Assembly (NCBI GenBank): GCA_027489065.1
Contig: JAIYAM010000054.1
Span: 1-63,147 of the forward strand
DNA: 63,147 nucleotides
Source of the DNA: Erythrobacteraceae bacterium
GTDB taxonomy: Bacteria; Pseudomonadota; Alphaproteobacteria; Sphingomonadales; Sphingomonadaceae
Direction: 5' to 3'
Numbering within the stretch: the stretch's first letter is position 1; every line of letters begins with the position of its first letter. A model generated the notes under the pieces. The model was not told the DNA's origin, searched no databases, and was given only the letters and a program-made list of their open reading frames with translations. Below are positions 46,189-55,991 of this stretch, piece after piece. The translations under genes and the position numbers were made by a program.

Positions 46189-47022
46189 TCAGTCGTCGGC
46201 GATGCTGTTCGACAGAATGCCTATGCCATCGATTTCCACTTCCACCCGGTCGCCAGGTTTCATGAAGACGGGAGGGTTGCGCTTTGCTCCCACGCCGCCC
46301 GGCGTGCCGGTTACGATCACGTCGCCGGGCGCAAGTGGGGTGAAGGTGGAACAATACTCGATAAGCCTATCGACGGCGAAGATCATGTCGGCGAACACGG
46401 CCTCCTGCATCACCGCGCCATTCAGCCGGGTCTGGATTTTCTGCGAATTGGGGCGACCGAATTCGTCTGGCGTCACCAGCCACGGTCCGAACGCGCCGGT
46501 CAGCGGGAAGTTCTTGCCGGGCCCGAACTGGATCGTGTGCGACTGCCAGTCGCGGACCGACCCGTCATTGTAACAGCTATACCCGGCGATGTGATCATAG
46601 GCGTCGGCCGCCGCGATTCTGCGCCCCCCCTTGCCAATCACGATCGCGAGCTCCCCTTCATAGTCGAACTTCTCGGACTCGCGCGGCCTCATGAGCGGCG
46701 CACCATGGCTCGTCTGGGAATCTGCAAAGCGGGTGAAGATCGTAGGATATTTGACGTCCGGTCGACCGGTCTCGAGGCGATGATCCTCGTAGTTGAGACC
46801 GACGCAAAGGATCTTCCCCGGGCGGGTTACAACAGGCAGGAACGAGACTTGGTCCAGCGACAGGGGGTCACCCCCGCCTTCGATCAATTCCCTGGTCTGA
46901 AGGGCGTCCGCTTCAATGGCGGATTTCAAGGTCGGATAGATGGTGTGAAGCGGAACGATGTGATCGCCCTCGACCCGGCCCCAGCATTCATCTCCGTCGG
47001 ATTCGAAACTCGCAAACCGCAC
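46189..47022 (-). CDS. Fumarylacetoacetate hydrolase family protein
   Basis: 277 residues with a GTG start preceded by GAGG. The FAH fold is marked by ILCVGLNYEDHRLETG, the metal ligands in FDYEGELAIVIGKGG, GYSCYNDGSVRDWQ and TGTPGGVGAKRNPP. Members include 2-hydroxypentadienoate hydratases, oxalocrotonate decarboxylases and acylpyruvate hydrolases, all acting after ring cleavage. The exact reaction cannot be chosen. Confidence 0.9.
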   Translation of the reverse strand: MRFASFESDGDECWGRVEGDHIVPLHTIYPTLKSAIEADALQTRELIEGGGDPLSLDQVSFLPVVTRPGKILCVGLNYEDHRLETGRPDVKYPTIFTRFADSQTSHGAPLMRPRESEKFDYEGELAIVIGKGGRRIAAADAYDHIAGYSCYNDGSVRDWQSHTIQFGPGKNFPLTGAFGPWLVTPDEFGRPNSQKIQTRLNGAVMQEAVFADMIFAVDRLIEYCSTFTPLAPGDVIVTGTPGGVGAKRNPPVFMKPGDRVEVEIDGIGILSNSIADD

Positions 47023-47101
47023 AAGCTACCTCGTTTTCTCGCTTTTCGAGAATTCTGTATCGGCAGTGGAGATCTTTGACAAGGGGCAACCCCGGACGAC
47101 C

Positions 47102-47878
47102 CTAGCCGCGCCACGCAGCCCCCTCCGCAATGATGTGGTGAAGTTCTTCCTCGGTCCGCGAACTCGCTTCCTTTAGTTCGGCAACCGCCTGGCCGATCTG
47201 CGCATTGGTGAAGCCCTGGCGAGGGCCTGCGATCGACAAGCTCCCCAGAATCTTGCCTCTGAGCGAAATGGGTACGGAGATACCCCGCATTCCCGGGTCC
47301 ACTTCGCCCACGGTCACGAAATGTCCGTCGTTTCGAACGGTTTTCAATGTCTCGCGAACGTCCTTCAGAGTGACACCCAGGCCGCGCTCCTCGAAGGCGG
47401 CGGAGTGGTCACGATGAAGTGCTGCGATTTTCGCTGGCGACAGGTTCGCGAGGATTACCCGAGAGGCGGAACCCGCAAAAAGCGGCATCAATCTGCCGCG
47501 CTCGTAGCCGATGGTGAACGGAGTATCTCCTGTCGATACTTGGGAGATGCACATGATCTGATCGCCGAGCAGGCGGCAGAGGAAGACAACGCCTCTACCC
47601 GCAACCGACTTCGCCAGCCGGTTCATCTCGCGGCGCGCCGCTCGGATGAGGGGGTCCGTGAGGCGAAGTTGACGATCATATCGCATGATCGCCGGCCCAA
47701 GACTGTACCACCCTTTTCCCATGGGAGCGATGAGGCCGCTGCGCGAAAGGCTGCTGAAATAGCGGTACATCGTGCTGCTTGGCACATCGCACGCTTCGGC
47801 AGCCTCATCGACCGACCAGCCCGGCCGCTCCAGCGTGAAAAGATCGAGGATCTCGAGGAGCCGATCGGCTGTAGACAC
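47102..47878 (-). CDS. IclR-family transcriptional regulator
   Basis: 258 residues. N-terminal winged HTH (WSVDEAAEACDVPSSTMYRYFSSL split at about residues 22-45) and C-terminal IclR effector domain (VFLCRLLGDQIMCISQ, RGISVPISLRGKILGSLSI). I prefer GTG 47878, eight bases from AAGGA, over TTG 47884. IclR proteins often control aromatic ring-cleavage operons and it is divergent from the VOC dioxygenase gene, so it likely controls both directions. Confidence 0.9.
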   Translation of the reverse strand: MSTADRLLEILDLFTLERPGWSVDEAAEACDVPSSTMYRYFSSLSRSGLIAPMGKGWYSLGPAIMRYDRQLRLTDPLIRAARREMNRLAKSVAGRGVVFLCRLLGDQIMCISQVSTGDTPFTIGYERGRLMPLFAGSASRVILANLSPAKIAALHRDHSAAFEERGLGVTLKDVRETLKTVRNDGHFVTVGEVDPGMRGISVPISLRGKILGSLSIAGPRQGFTNAQIGQAVAELKEASSRTEEELHHIIAEGAAWRG

Positions 47879-47937
47879 GGGCAAGGTCCTTTTACCAACA
47901 CCGAGAAATAGGTTGCGAGATCAGCGCATATCTCACA

Positions 47938-47954
47938 TTCTCATTAAATGAGAA
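47938..47954. promoter_or_regulatory. Palindrome over the VOC gene start, possible IclR operator
   Basis: TTCTCATT-A-AATGAGAA is a perfect 8-base inverted repeat. It contains the ATG at 47948 that opens the VOC gene and lies 60 bases from the divergent iclR start. IclR operators are short AT-centred palindromes of this size. No Shine-Dalgarno is seen before that ATG. Confidence 0.5.
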
Positions 47955-48817
47955 ACCACGCCAACGATTCGGATCACTCTCCGCTCGAACCCCTAATATC
48001 AGCGAGGTTGCACGAAGTAATTCTGACCTCTCCCGATGTCGAGCAACTCGGCTCCTTCTACGAAGATGCGCTCGGCTATGCCGGGGATGCTGATAATGGC
48101 ATCTGGCGGGGCCAACGCGACGGCACGGGCCTGATGATCCGCGAGGGGAAGCCCAATTCGATCGATGCCGCGGTCTTCTCGGTCGAAGACGAGGGGCAAC
48201 TGTCGGCCTTGCGGGACCGCCTTGCGGTTGCTGGCATTCCTTGGGCAGATGTTGCCTTGCCAGACATGCTGTCGTCCGTTCAGTTCTCCGACCCCGACGG
48301 CAATCGGATGGTCTTTGGTGTTCCCGCGCCGTCGATCGGGATTGCAGAGCGCGGCCCGCTCTCCGCGCGGTTGCAGCATGTCGTCTATGCGAGCGATCAG
48401 GTGGCCCCGATGCTTGATTTCTACCGGAACGTCGTCGGCTTCGCGCCTGCCGACACGGTGTTCGACGAGTCCGAGGATATGACCGCCGTGTTTCTGCGCT
48501 GCAGCGATGAGCATCACAGTCTGGCGATCTTTCGCGCGCCCCGGCGCAGGATCGATCATATCTGTTATGAAGTTGCGGACTGGTCCGCGATCCGCGATTG
48601 GGCCGATCGGATGGCGGATCGGCGCATTCCTCTTCGTTGGGGTCCTGGTCGTCACGGTCCCGGCAACAATCTCTTCTTCTTCGTGAACGATCCTGACGGA
48701 AACTGGCTGGAGTTTTCGGCGGAACTGGAACGTGTCGACGTTGCCCGCCCCGCCGGGCGATGGCCGCACGAAGAGCGCACCTTGAACAGCTGGGGGCCCG
48801 GCATTCTCAGGAGTTAG
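47948..48817 (+). CDS. VOC-fold extradiol-type dioxygenase
   Basis: 289 residues with two vicinal-oxygen-chelate modules: an N-terminal one (residues about 20-126) without ligands and a C-terminal one with His144 (RLQHVVYAS), His204 (RIDHICYEV) and Glu255 (NWLEFSAEL), the 2-His-1-Glu iron site of extradiol ring-cleaving dioxygenases. This domain order is that of BphC/XylE type I enzymes. Substrate unknown; no ring-hydroxylating oxygenase is in the island. The start codon sits inside a palindrome. Confidence 0.85.
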   Translation: MRNHANDSDHSPLEPLISARLHEVILTSPDVEQLGSFYEDALGYAGDADNGIWRGQRDGTGLMIREGKPNSIDAAVFSVEDEGQLSALRDRLAVAGIPWADVALPDMLSSVQFSDPDGNRMVFGVPAPSIGIAERGPLSARLQHVVYASDQVAPMLDFYRNVVGFAPADTVFDESEDMTAVFLRCSDEHHSLAIFRAPRRRIDHICYEVADWSAIRDWADRMADRRIPLRWGPGRHGPGNNLFFFVNDPDGNWLEFSAELERVDVARPAGRWPHEERTLNSWGPGILRS

Positions 48818-49163
48818 CTGACGCGAAGAAGCGGGGGGCAGTCTTGCGACAGGCGCATGTTGGCCTGATGCCGCCATTGCATCACCTATCGATGATCGAT
48901 GACGGACGTCGCCGCAAAGGTGGTGCGCTGACCGGCTCCTTCCATGACGCTGTTGGAAGCGATCTTCGGTCAGCACGCCCTTGGTTCGAGCCCAAGTGCA
49001 TCCACCACCTTCCCCCTTTCGGTACACAACTTGGGTCCGATGCGGGCAATCGCTATTTCATCCCCTTGCACGTGCGAAGAAATTCTGAGAGATTCTTCAG
49101 ACACCGGCGAGAAATACGGGAGAATCCGTATTGTTTGCGCGGGTTTGCAGGGGCTGTTCCGGA
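48818..49163. other. Island right end and following spacer, no gene seen
   Basis: 346 bases without a credible frame. They hold the last 160 bases of the island, the attR copy, and a spacer that contains the perfect inverted repeat AATACGG-GAGAAT-CCGTATT at 49113-49132, which may be an operator or weak terminator ahead of the gene at 49164. Confidence 0.6.
48979..49007 (+). repeat. attR: second copy of tRNA-Lys 3' end
   Basis: 29 bases identical to the tRNA-Lys 3' end at 43685 except A for G at 49000. No tRNA 5' half precedes it, so it is not a gene. It marks the right boundary of the island. Confidence 0.78.
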
Positions 49164-49910
49164 ATGATCGATAGGTATTTTGCGCGAGCGCTGGTAATCT
49201 TGGCGCTTTTGATGTTGCATGTGCCCCTGATGGCGCAGGAGAAGACGGGCACCAAGGAAGGCTTCGCCCTCGCCCCCGGTTCAGTTAGGATCGCCTTGGT
49301 CGATCCAAACATCCGCGTCGGCGAGCAATCGACCGGCGGGTTGTTCGAGCCCAACGCTGACTGGACACAGCAGGCTCGCGAGAACCTAGAACGCGAGATA
49401 ACACGTGCACTTGGCACACTTGGGAACGAGGTTGTGCGCGTCAACCTTAACACCACACCGCAGGGCGACAGCCTTCGCCGCTACAACGCTCTCTTTGGCG
49501 CCGTCGCGAGTTCGGTAGTGGAGTACCAGTTTTTTCCAGGCAACCGCTTGCCTACCAAGAAGCAGGATAAGTCGTTCGAATGGACCGTCGGCCCTGGTCT
49601 GCGCGAAGTGCTCGCGCTTGAAGGCTATGACTATATTCTGATGATCCGCACGAGCGATGCCTATGGTTCGGGAGGGCGCAAGGCGCTGCAGATGGTCGGA
49701 TTGCTGGCCGGTGTGGCGGTAACCTCCGGAGAACATATCGGCATGGCGGGGCTGGTCGACATCAAGACTGGAGACCTCGTGTGGCTCAACGCAGACCTCC
49801 AGATGGGCGGCGATCCGCGTACTCCCGAGGGTGCGGCTAAGCGCGTCTCGCAACTTCTCGAAGGCTTCCCAGGCGCGCCCGTACCCGGCGCAGCGACGAC
49901 CGGCAAATGA
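49164..49910 (+). CDS. Exported protein of unknown function
   Basis: 248 residues from ATG 49164, with a signal peptide (FARALVILALLMLHVPLMAQ, cut near residue 24). Middle part: SVRIALVDPNIRVGEQSTGG and DYILMIRTSDAYGSGG, with a hydrophobic GRKALQMVGLLAGVAV. The pattern of an ALVDP strand and a late SGEHIGMAGLVDI strand is reminiscent of periplasmic lipoprotein-like stress proteins but no family is assigned. Overlaps the next gene by four bases. Confidence 0.72.
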   Translation: MIDRYFARALVILALLMLHVPLMAQEKTGTKEGFALAPGSVRIALVDPNIRVGEQSTGGLFEPNADWTQQARENLEREITRALGTLGNEVVRVNLNTTPQGDSLRRYNALFGAVASSVVEYQFFPGNRLPTKKQDKSFEWTVGPGLREVLALEGYDYILMIRTSDAYGSGGRKALQMVGLLAGVAVTSGEHIGMAGLVDIKTGDLVWLNADLQMGGDPRTPEGAAKRVSQLLEGFPGAPVPGAATTGK

Positions 49911-51085
49911 AGCGCCCGCTGTTGCTCGCGGCGCTAGCTGTAGCAGCTAGCGCGACGGTTCCGGCTGACGCTGTCGATAAGCTTGGAACTCTTGCTCCCT
50001 ACACCCCCGCATACGAGCCGCAGGGGGTCGACGAGCGGGGCATGTGGATGATGGCAGACGAGGTAGAGAAACTTCTCGCCGTTTCCGAGCTCAGAATCGG
50101 CGACGAGGAACTCAACCGCTACGTCGAGCGGGTGCTGTGTGACACTGTCGGTTCTGATCGCTGTGCAGGCGTGCGCGTTCACATCCTCAACATTCCCGCA
50201 TTCAATGCCACCATGTATCCCAATGGCGCGATGACAGTGTGGTCAGGGCTGCTGCTGCGAGTGCGGAGCGAGGCGGAACTTGGCGCGGTGCTTGGTCACG
50301 AGTTCGCGCACTTCGAGATGCGTCACAGCCTGCGCGGCTTCGAGCAGCGCCGCAAGGCTACCGATGCATTGGCATGGCTCTCGGTCCTAGGGGGCTTCAC
50401 TCAGGCAAACACGACTAGCTCACAGTTCTCGATCCTTTCTTCGGTATTCCAGTTCAACCGCGCACAAGAAACCGAGGCCGACCTGCAGGGTCTACGCTAT
50501 CTCGCGCAGTCGCCCTATCCGAGTCGTGCCGCATCCGAAGTCTGGCAGCACCTCATGGAAGAAGCGGACGCTACGGCCGCCGGTCGCAAGCTCAAGCGAA
50601 CTGACAGCTACCGGGCAGGCTTCTTCGATACCCATCCGACCGAACTCAGCCGCGCAAGCTACCTCCTCGATCAGGCGCTAGTCTATGGCGATGCTGGCGA
50701 TGGGCGCTCGAAGGATTACTACGCGGCGATGAAGAAGCATTTGCCGAAGTTCCTCGCAGATCAGGTCAAGCTTAACGATTTAAACGGCACCGATTACATC
50801 CTCAATGGCATCGCCGGGACCACCGGCTGGACGGGCGAACTGCTGCACGCACGGGCCGAGATGTTCGCCGCCCGCGGCAACCCCCGCGATCTGGTCACGG
50901 CTACCACGCTTTACCTTCAGGCAGTGGAAAGCGGCTACCGGTCTCCGGAAACGGTACGCGGCCTCGGCCTCAGCCTCGTTAAGAGCGGCAAGCGCTCCGA
51001 GGGTGCGAAGTACCTTGAGGAGTATCTCGCTGCCCTACCTGAGGCGCCCGATGCGTCGATCATCAAGCTCTACGTCTCGCAATAG
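49907..51085 (+). CDS. M48-family zinc metalloprotease, periplasmic
   Basis: 392 residues with a signal peptide (about 22 residues). Zinc motif HEFAH at 131-135 with the third ligand in QETEADLQGLRYL, and a C-terminal part with TPR-like helices (LVTATTLYLQAVESGYRSPETVRGLGLSL). Resembles BepA/LoiP-type peptidases that act in outer-membrane protein quality control. Coupled by ATGA to the exported protein before it. Confidence 0.9.
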   Translation: MKRPLLLAALAVAASATVPADAVDKLGTLAPYTPAYEPQGVDERGMWMMADEVEKLLAVSELRIGDEELNRYVERVLCDTVGSDRCAGVRVHILNIPAFNATMYPNGAMTVWSGLLLRVRSEAELGAVLGHEFAHFEMRHSLRGFEQRRKATDALAWLSVLGGFTQANTTSSQFSILSSVFQFNRAQETEADLQGLRYLAQSPYPSRAASEVWQHLMEEADATAAGRKLKRTDSYRAGFFDTHPTELSRASYLLDQALVYGDAGDGRSKDYYAAMKKHLPKFLADQVKLNDLNGTDYILNGIAGTTGWTGELLHARAEMFAARGNPRDLVTATTLYLQAVESGYRSPETVRGLGLSLVKSGKRSEGAKYLEEYLAALPEAPDASIIKLYVSQ

Positions 51086-51094
51086 GAAGCCACC

Positions 51095-51691
51095 ATGTTC
51101 CGTCGTTTCGCTGCAATCGCTCTTTCCGCCCTGCTTGTTGCCACCCCCGGCTCAGCCCATAAGGTGATAGAGTCAGGTAGCCCTGCCAAAATTTTGAACG
51201 GCGCCATCTTGGTCAAGCCGCAATCACGCTGGAACCGGCTTCAGCAGCGCGCGGGAACATTCCAGGAGGTCTGGACGATCGACGGGGACCGCCTCAACAA
51301 AATCGTGTTCTACGCTGGCGTTCCAGTTGGGCAGCCTTTGCTGCGGGAGCGCAGTAAGAAGCGCGATCCTCTACCCAAAGTTGCAGCCAACATGCTGCTT
51401 CCGGACATTCCTGTACTGCTCGAGCGCACCTACCGCACGCAATACGGCCTCGCGATCATGTCGATCGGCAAACAGGAACCGGCAACGCTTGGCGGGCAGC
51501 CAGCAATCGCCTTCCAGTATAGCTTCATTGATCCCGATTTCGAGGTTGAAACCAAGGGCGAGGCGGTAGCAGTGATGCTAAAAGGCAAACTTTACCTCGT
51601 TGCGTTCGAGGCGCCCTCGACCTTTTACTTCGATCGGGACGTTGCGAAGTTCCGTGAACTGACGAGGACAGTGACGCTGTCGGGCGCCTGA
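51095..51691 (+). CDS. Exported protein of unknown function
   Basis: 198 residues with signal peptide (FAAIALSALLVATPGSA). The mature part is beta-rich (NGAILVKPQSRWNRL, EVWTIDGDRLNKIVFYAGV, LYLVAFEAPSTFYFD) and resembles small periplasmic proteins annotated only as hypothetical. It follows the protease gene after nine bases and is probably the third member of that operon. Confidence 0.72.
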   Translation: MFRRFAAIALSALLVATPGSAHKVIESGSPAKILNGAILVKPQSRWNRLQQRAGTFQEVWTIDGDRLNKIVFYAGVPVGQPLLRERSKKRDPLPKVAANMLLPDIPVLLERTYRTQYGLAIMSIGKQEPATLGGQPAIAFQYSFIDPDFEVETKGEAVAVMLKGKLYLVAFEAPSTFYFDRDVAKFRELTRTVTLSGA

Positions 51692-51772
51692 ATCGTCGGC
51701 TGGTTGCAATCCCGCTGGTCTGCCCCAGCTGCGTTTGCAACTGACTCTTGCCCCCACATCGCGGTGTGATAC

Positions 51773-53029
51773 ATGCAGCACATGAACACATCGCTCATCA
51801 CACGCGTTCGCGATCTCGTCACATCGGGCGGCATGACCAAGGCCGGTCTCGCCCGTGCCGCTGGCCTGCATGCCAACACCTTGCGCGATTGCACCGACGA
51901 CAGCTGGAATCCCACCGCCGAGACGCTGGCCAAGCTCGAGGCCTTTCTCGAGGCCAATGCCGACCGGCCGGTGCTCGCCACGATCGAGGAAATCATCGAC
52001 GAGGCGCGCAACGGGCGCATGTACATCCTCGTCGATGACGAGGACCGCGAGAATGAAGGTGATCTCATCATACCGGCGCAGATGGCGACCCCACAGGCGA
52101 TCAACTTCATGGCGATGTATGGCCGCGGACTGATCTGCCTCGCGCTCACCAGGGACCGCGTCGAGACTCTCGGGTTGCAGCCCATGAGCCGCAACAACAA
52201 GGAATCGATGCAGACCGCCTTCACCATCTCGATCGAGGCGAAGGAAGGCGTCACCACCGGCATTTCGGCGGCGGACCGCGCGCGCACCATCTCGGTCGCG
52301 ATCGACGCGGCCAAGGGCGCGGACGACCTTGTCACGCCCGGCCACGTCTTTCCGCTGATGGCCCGCGACGGCGGCACGCTGGTCCGCGCCGGGCACACCG
52401 AGGCGGCGGTCGATATTTCACGCCTCGCCGGCCTCAACCCCTCGGGCGTGATCTGCGAGATCATGAACGAGGACGGGACCATGGCCCGGCTCGACGACCT
52501 CATCACTTTTGCGCGCAAGCACGACATGAAGATCGGCACGATCCGCGATCTCATCGCCTACCGCATGCGCAACGACCACCTCGTCGAGCGCCTGACCGAA
52601 AGCGCTTTCTCATCCGATTACGGCGGCCAGTGGCGGATGATCACCTACCGGGACCGCGTGGCGGGCAGCGAGGCCTATGTCCTCCAGAAGGGCCATGTGA
52701 TCCCCGGGGAGCCCACCCTCGCCCGCGTCCATCCCATCTCGGTGTTCGACGACGTGCTGGGCGCACCCGGCCCGCGCAAGCGCACCCTCCAGCGCGCGAT
52801 GAAGGCCGTCGGCGAGCATGGCTCGGGAGTGATCGTGATCCTCACGGGCCGCGTGGGGACCGGCGCCTGGCAGCAGAGCGAGGAGCTGCGCAACATCGGC
52901 ATCGGCTCGCAGATCCTGGTCGATCTTGGCGTGACCGAAATGGTGCTGCTTTCCAACAGCCGCCCCGATTACGTCGCCATCGAGGGCTACGGCCTCACCA
53001 TCACCGACTTCCATCCCATTCCGGAGTAA
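51773..53029 (+). CDS. ribB: HTH-fused 3,4-dihydroxy-2-butanone 4-phosphate synthase with RibA-like tail
   Basis: 418 residues in three parts. Residues about 6-62 form a helix-turn-helix (MTKAGLARAAGLHANTLRD). Residues about 68-275 are RibB, with YILVDDEDRENEGDLI, CLALTRDRVE and TPGHVFPL...RAGHTEAAVDI. The last 140 residues resemble GTP cyclohydrolase II but lack its zinc cysteines, so only RibB activity is expected. It makes the four-carbon precursor of riboflavin. CACATCGC occurs at 51755 and 51787 around the start. ribH follows after six bases. No FMN riboswitch is seen. Confidence 0.93.
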   Translation: MQHMNTSLITRVRDLVTSGGMTKAGLARAAGLHANTLRDCTDDSWNPTAETLAKLEAFLEANADRPVLATIEEIIDEARNGRMYILVDDEDRENEGDLIIPAQMATPQAINFMAMYGRGLICLALTRDRVETLGLQPMSRNNKESMQTAFTISIEAKEGVTTGISAADRARTISVAIDAAKGADDLVTPGHVFPLMARDGGTLVRAGHTEAAVDISRLAGLNPSGVICEIMNEDGTMARLDDLITFARKHDMKIGTIRDLIAYRMRNDHLVERLTESAFSSDYGGQWRMITYRDRVAGSEAYVLQKGHVIPGEPTLARVHPISVFDDVLGAPGPRKRTLQRAMKAVGEHGSGVIVILTGRVGTGAWQQSEELRNIGIGSQILVDLGVTEMVLLSNSRPDYVAIEGYGLTITDFHPIPE

Positions 53030-53035
53030 TCACCC

Positions 53036-53455
53036 ATGGCCGACATCCTCATCGTCGAAGCGCGCTTCTACGCCCACCTCAACGACATGCTGATCGCCGG
53101 CGCCCGCGCAGCGCTGGAGGCCAAGGGCCACAAGGTCGAGGTGCTGACAGTTCCCGGCGCGCTCGAAATCCCCGGCGCCATCGCGCTCGCGGCCGAGGCC
53201 GACCGCTATGATGCCTTCGTGGCGATCGGCGTCGTGATCCGCGGCGAGACCTATCACTTCGAGATCGTCGCCGGCGAAAGCGCGCGCGCGATCATGGCGC
53301 TGACGATGGACGGCATCGCCATCGGCAACGGCATCCTCACGGTCGAAAACGAGGACCAGGCGCTGGTGCGGGCCGATCCGGCGCAGAAGGACAAGGGCGG
53401 CGAAGCAGCCAAGGCGGCGCTGGCGCTGCTGGCCTTGCATGAGCGGTTCGGCTGA
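53036..53455 (+). CDS. ribH: 6,7-dimethyl-8-ribityllumazine synthase
   Basis: 139 residues. Substrate-binding parts [37 protein letters not shown] (His88-region base) and [14 protein letters not shown] are all present. It condenses the RibB product with the pyrimidine intermediate. Short but normal for alphaproteobacterial RibH. Confidence 0.96.
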   Translation: MADILIVEARFYAHLNDMLIAGARAALEAKGHKVEVLTVPGALEIPGAIALAAEADRYDAFVAIGVVIRGETYHFEIVAGESARAIMALTMDGIAIGNGILTVENEDQALVRADPAQKDKGGEAAKAALALLALHERFG

Positions 53456-53493
53456 CGGTAACCCCTCCGGAGGTTAACGTCCCGCCGCGGTGC

Positions 53494-53516
53494 AGCCGGG
53501 CTTTCAAGGCCCGGCT
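53494..53516 (+). terminator. Hairpin after ribBH
   Basis: AGCCGGGC / GCCCGGCT, perfect 8-base stem with loop TTTCAAG. Only a short TTT follows, so termination may be partial. A second palindrome, CCTCCGGAGG at 53464-53473, lies just upstream. Confidence 0.55.
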
Positions 53517-53636
53517 ACGCAGTTTCCCTGAGTGGATTTCCATAAGCGTTTAACGCGATATCCGACCAGCTTCAGGTGTCGGCCGGCACGGCTGACCTGT
53601 AGCAGGGTCGATAAAGACAAAGCTTGGGATTCAGTC

Positions 53637-53825
53637 TTGGAAAACCTCACTCCGACGCCGCCGGATCCTTCCGGCGTGGCTGCCATTATCGCCGCGCTCG
53701 AACAGCAGCTCGCGGCGCTCGACCGTTTGGGCGCACATATCGCCGCGGCGCATTGCGATGCAGCGATTCAGCAGCTGCGGCTCGACGTGGCGCGCAGCTC
53801 CAAGGGACTTTCTCCCGCAATTTGA
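53637..53825 (+). CDS. Small conserved-looking protein upstream of a MarR-type gene
   Basis: About 62 residues from TTG 53637; an ATG at 53532 would add 35 residues of unconvincing composition. The core ALEQQLAALDRLGAHIAAAH with CDAAIQQLRLD forms one amphipathic helix, suggesting a small helical dimer. It is found beside regulators in sphingomonads but has no known role. Confidence 0.5.
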   Translation: MENLTPTPPDPSGVAAIIAALEQQLAALDRLGAHIAAAHCDAAIQQLRLDVARSSKGLSPAI

Positions 53826-53941
53826 AGGCCCTGCGTAGTACCCCTTAAAGCCACGCCGGTGCAAAAGGCCTATCACGCGGCCAGGGCGAGCCGGCCCGCT
53901 CGATGAGCCGGCCCTTTCCTGAGGGCAGCGGATTGGGCAAC

Positions 53942-54460
53942 ATGGAACGCGGAGCTGGAGGAGATGCGGGCGGAGCAAGCCGCGCCGATAACTCGGCAAT
54001 GTTCCTCCCGCTGGCCGACGAATTGATGGCCATGGCAAGCCGCCTGCGCGGCGCCGTCGACGGCGCACTGCGCAGCGGCGAAGCCGAATCCATCGCCGCG
54101 ATGCGCACCGCCCGCCCGGACCGGGGCGCGCTCGCCCTCGCCCGCAAAGCCTACGCCTTGCGGCGCAAGCGGGCCGCGATCTTCGGCAATCCGGACCTCT
54201 TCGGCGAACCTGCCTGGGACATCCTGCTCGACCTGTTCATCGCTCAGGGCGAAGGCAAGACCGTTTCGGTCTCCAGCGCCTGCATCGGCTCGGCGGCCCC
54301 GCCCACAACCGGCTTGCGCTGGCTCGGCGTGCTGGCGGACGAAGGCCTCGTGGTCCGCGAAAAGGACCCCGAGGACAATCGCCGCGTGCTCGTCAGGCTC
54401 ACCCCGACCGGGCAGGCGGCGATGGAGCGCTTCTTCGAAACGGTCGAATTGGGGCTCTAG
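53942..54460 (+). CDS. MarR-type winged-helix protein
   Basis: About 172 residues from ATG 53942 (ATG 53903 is possible). The C-terminal half has the winged helix: WDILLDLFIAQGEGKTVSVS, SACIGSAAPPTTGLRWLGVL and the wing LVVREKDPEDNRRVLVRLTPTG, as in MarR proteins. The N-terminal 70 residues are helical and Arg-rich. A DNA-binding regulator of unknown target; convergent with eno. Confidence 0.75.
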   Translation: MERGAGGDAGGASRADNSAMFLPLADELMAMASRLRGAVDGALRSGEAESIAAMRTARPDRGALALARKAYALRRKRAAIFGNPDLFGEPAWDILLDLFIAQGEGKTVSVSSACIGSAAPPTTGLRWLGVLADEGLVVREKDPEDNRRVLVRLTPTGQAAMERFFETVELGL

Positions 54461-54481
54461 GCCCACAGGCGAAGGCGGACT

Positions 54482-55792
<1,311 letters not shown>

Positions 55793-55991
55793 TTAGAGTG
55801 ACAGCACACTTCGTGCCTATGATGATGGGAACGGCATGATTCTGGCTTGACGATTCCAGCACCGGCCGGACGCGTGTCGTCCCTATGCCGAGGGAACCCC
55901 TCGTGCAAGCGGATGGCGCGGCATAGTGCGGGACATGCGCCCGGACCGGTCGAACGACGCAGAAGAACGCCGAATGACAAGGAGCAGCTTG

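Noticed and set aside
51692..51772. FMN riboswitch upstream of ribB
   Set aside because: The gap is only 81 bases and shows none of the conserved RFN-element segments.
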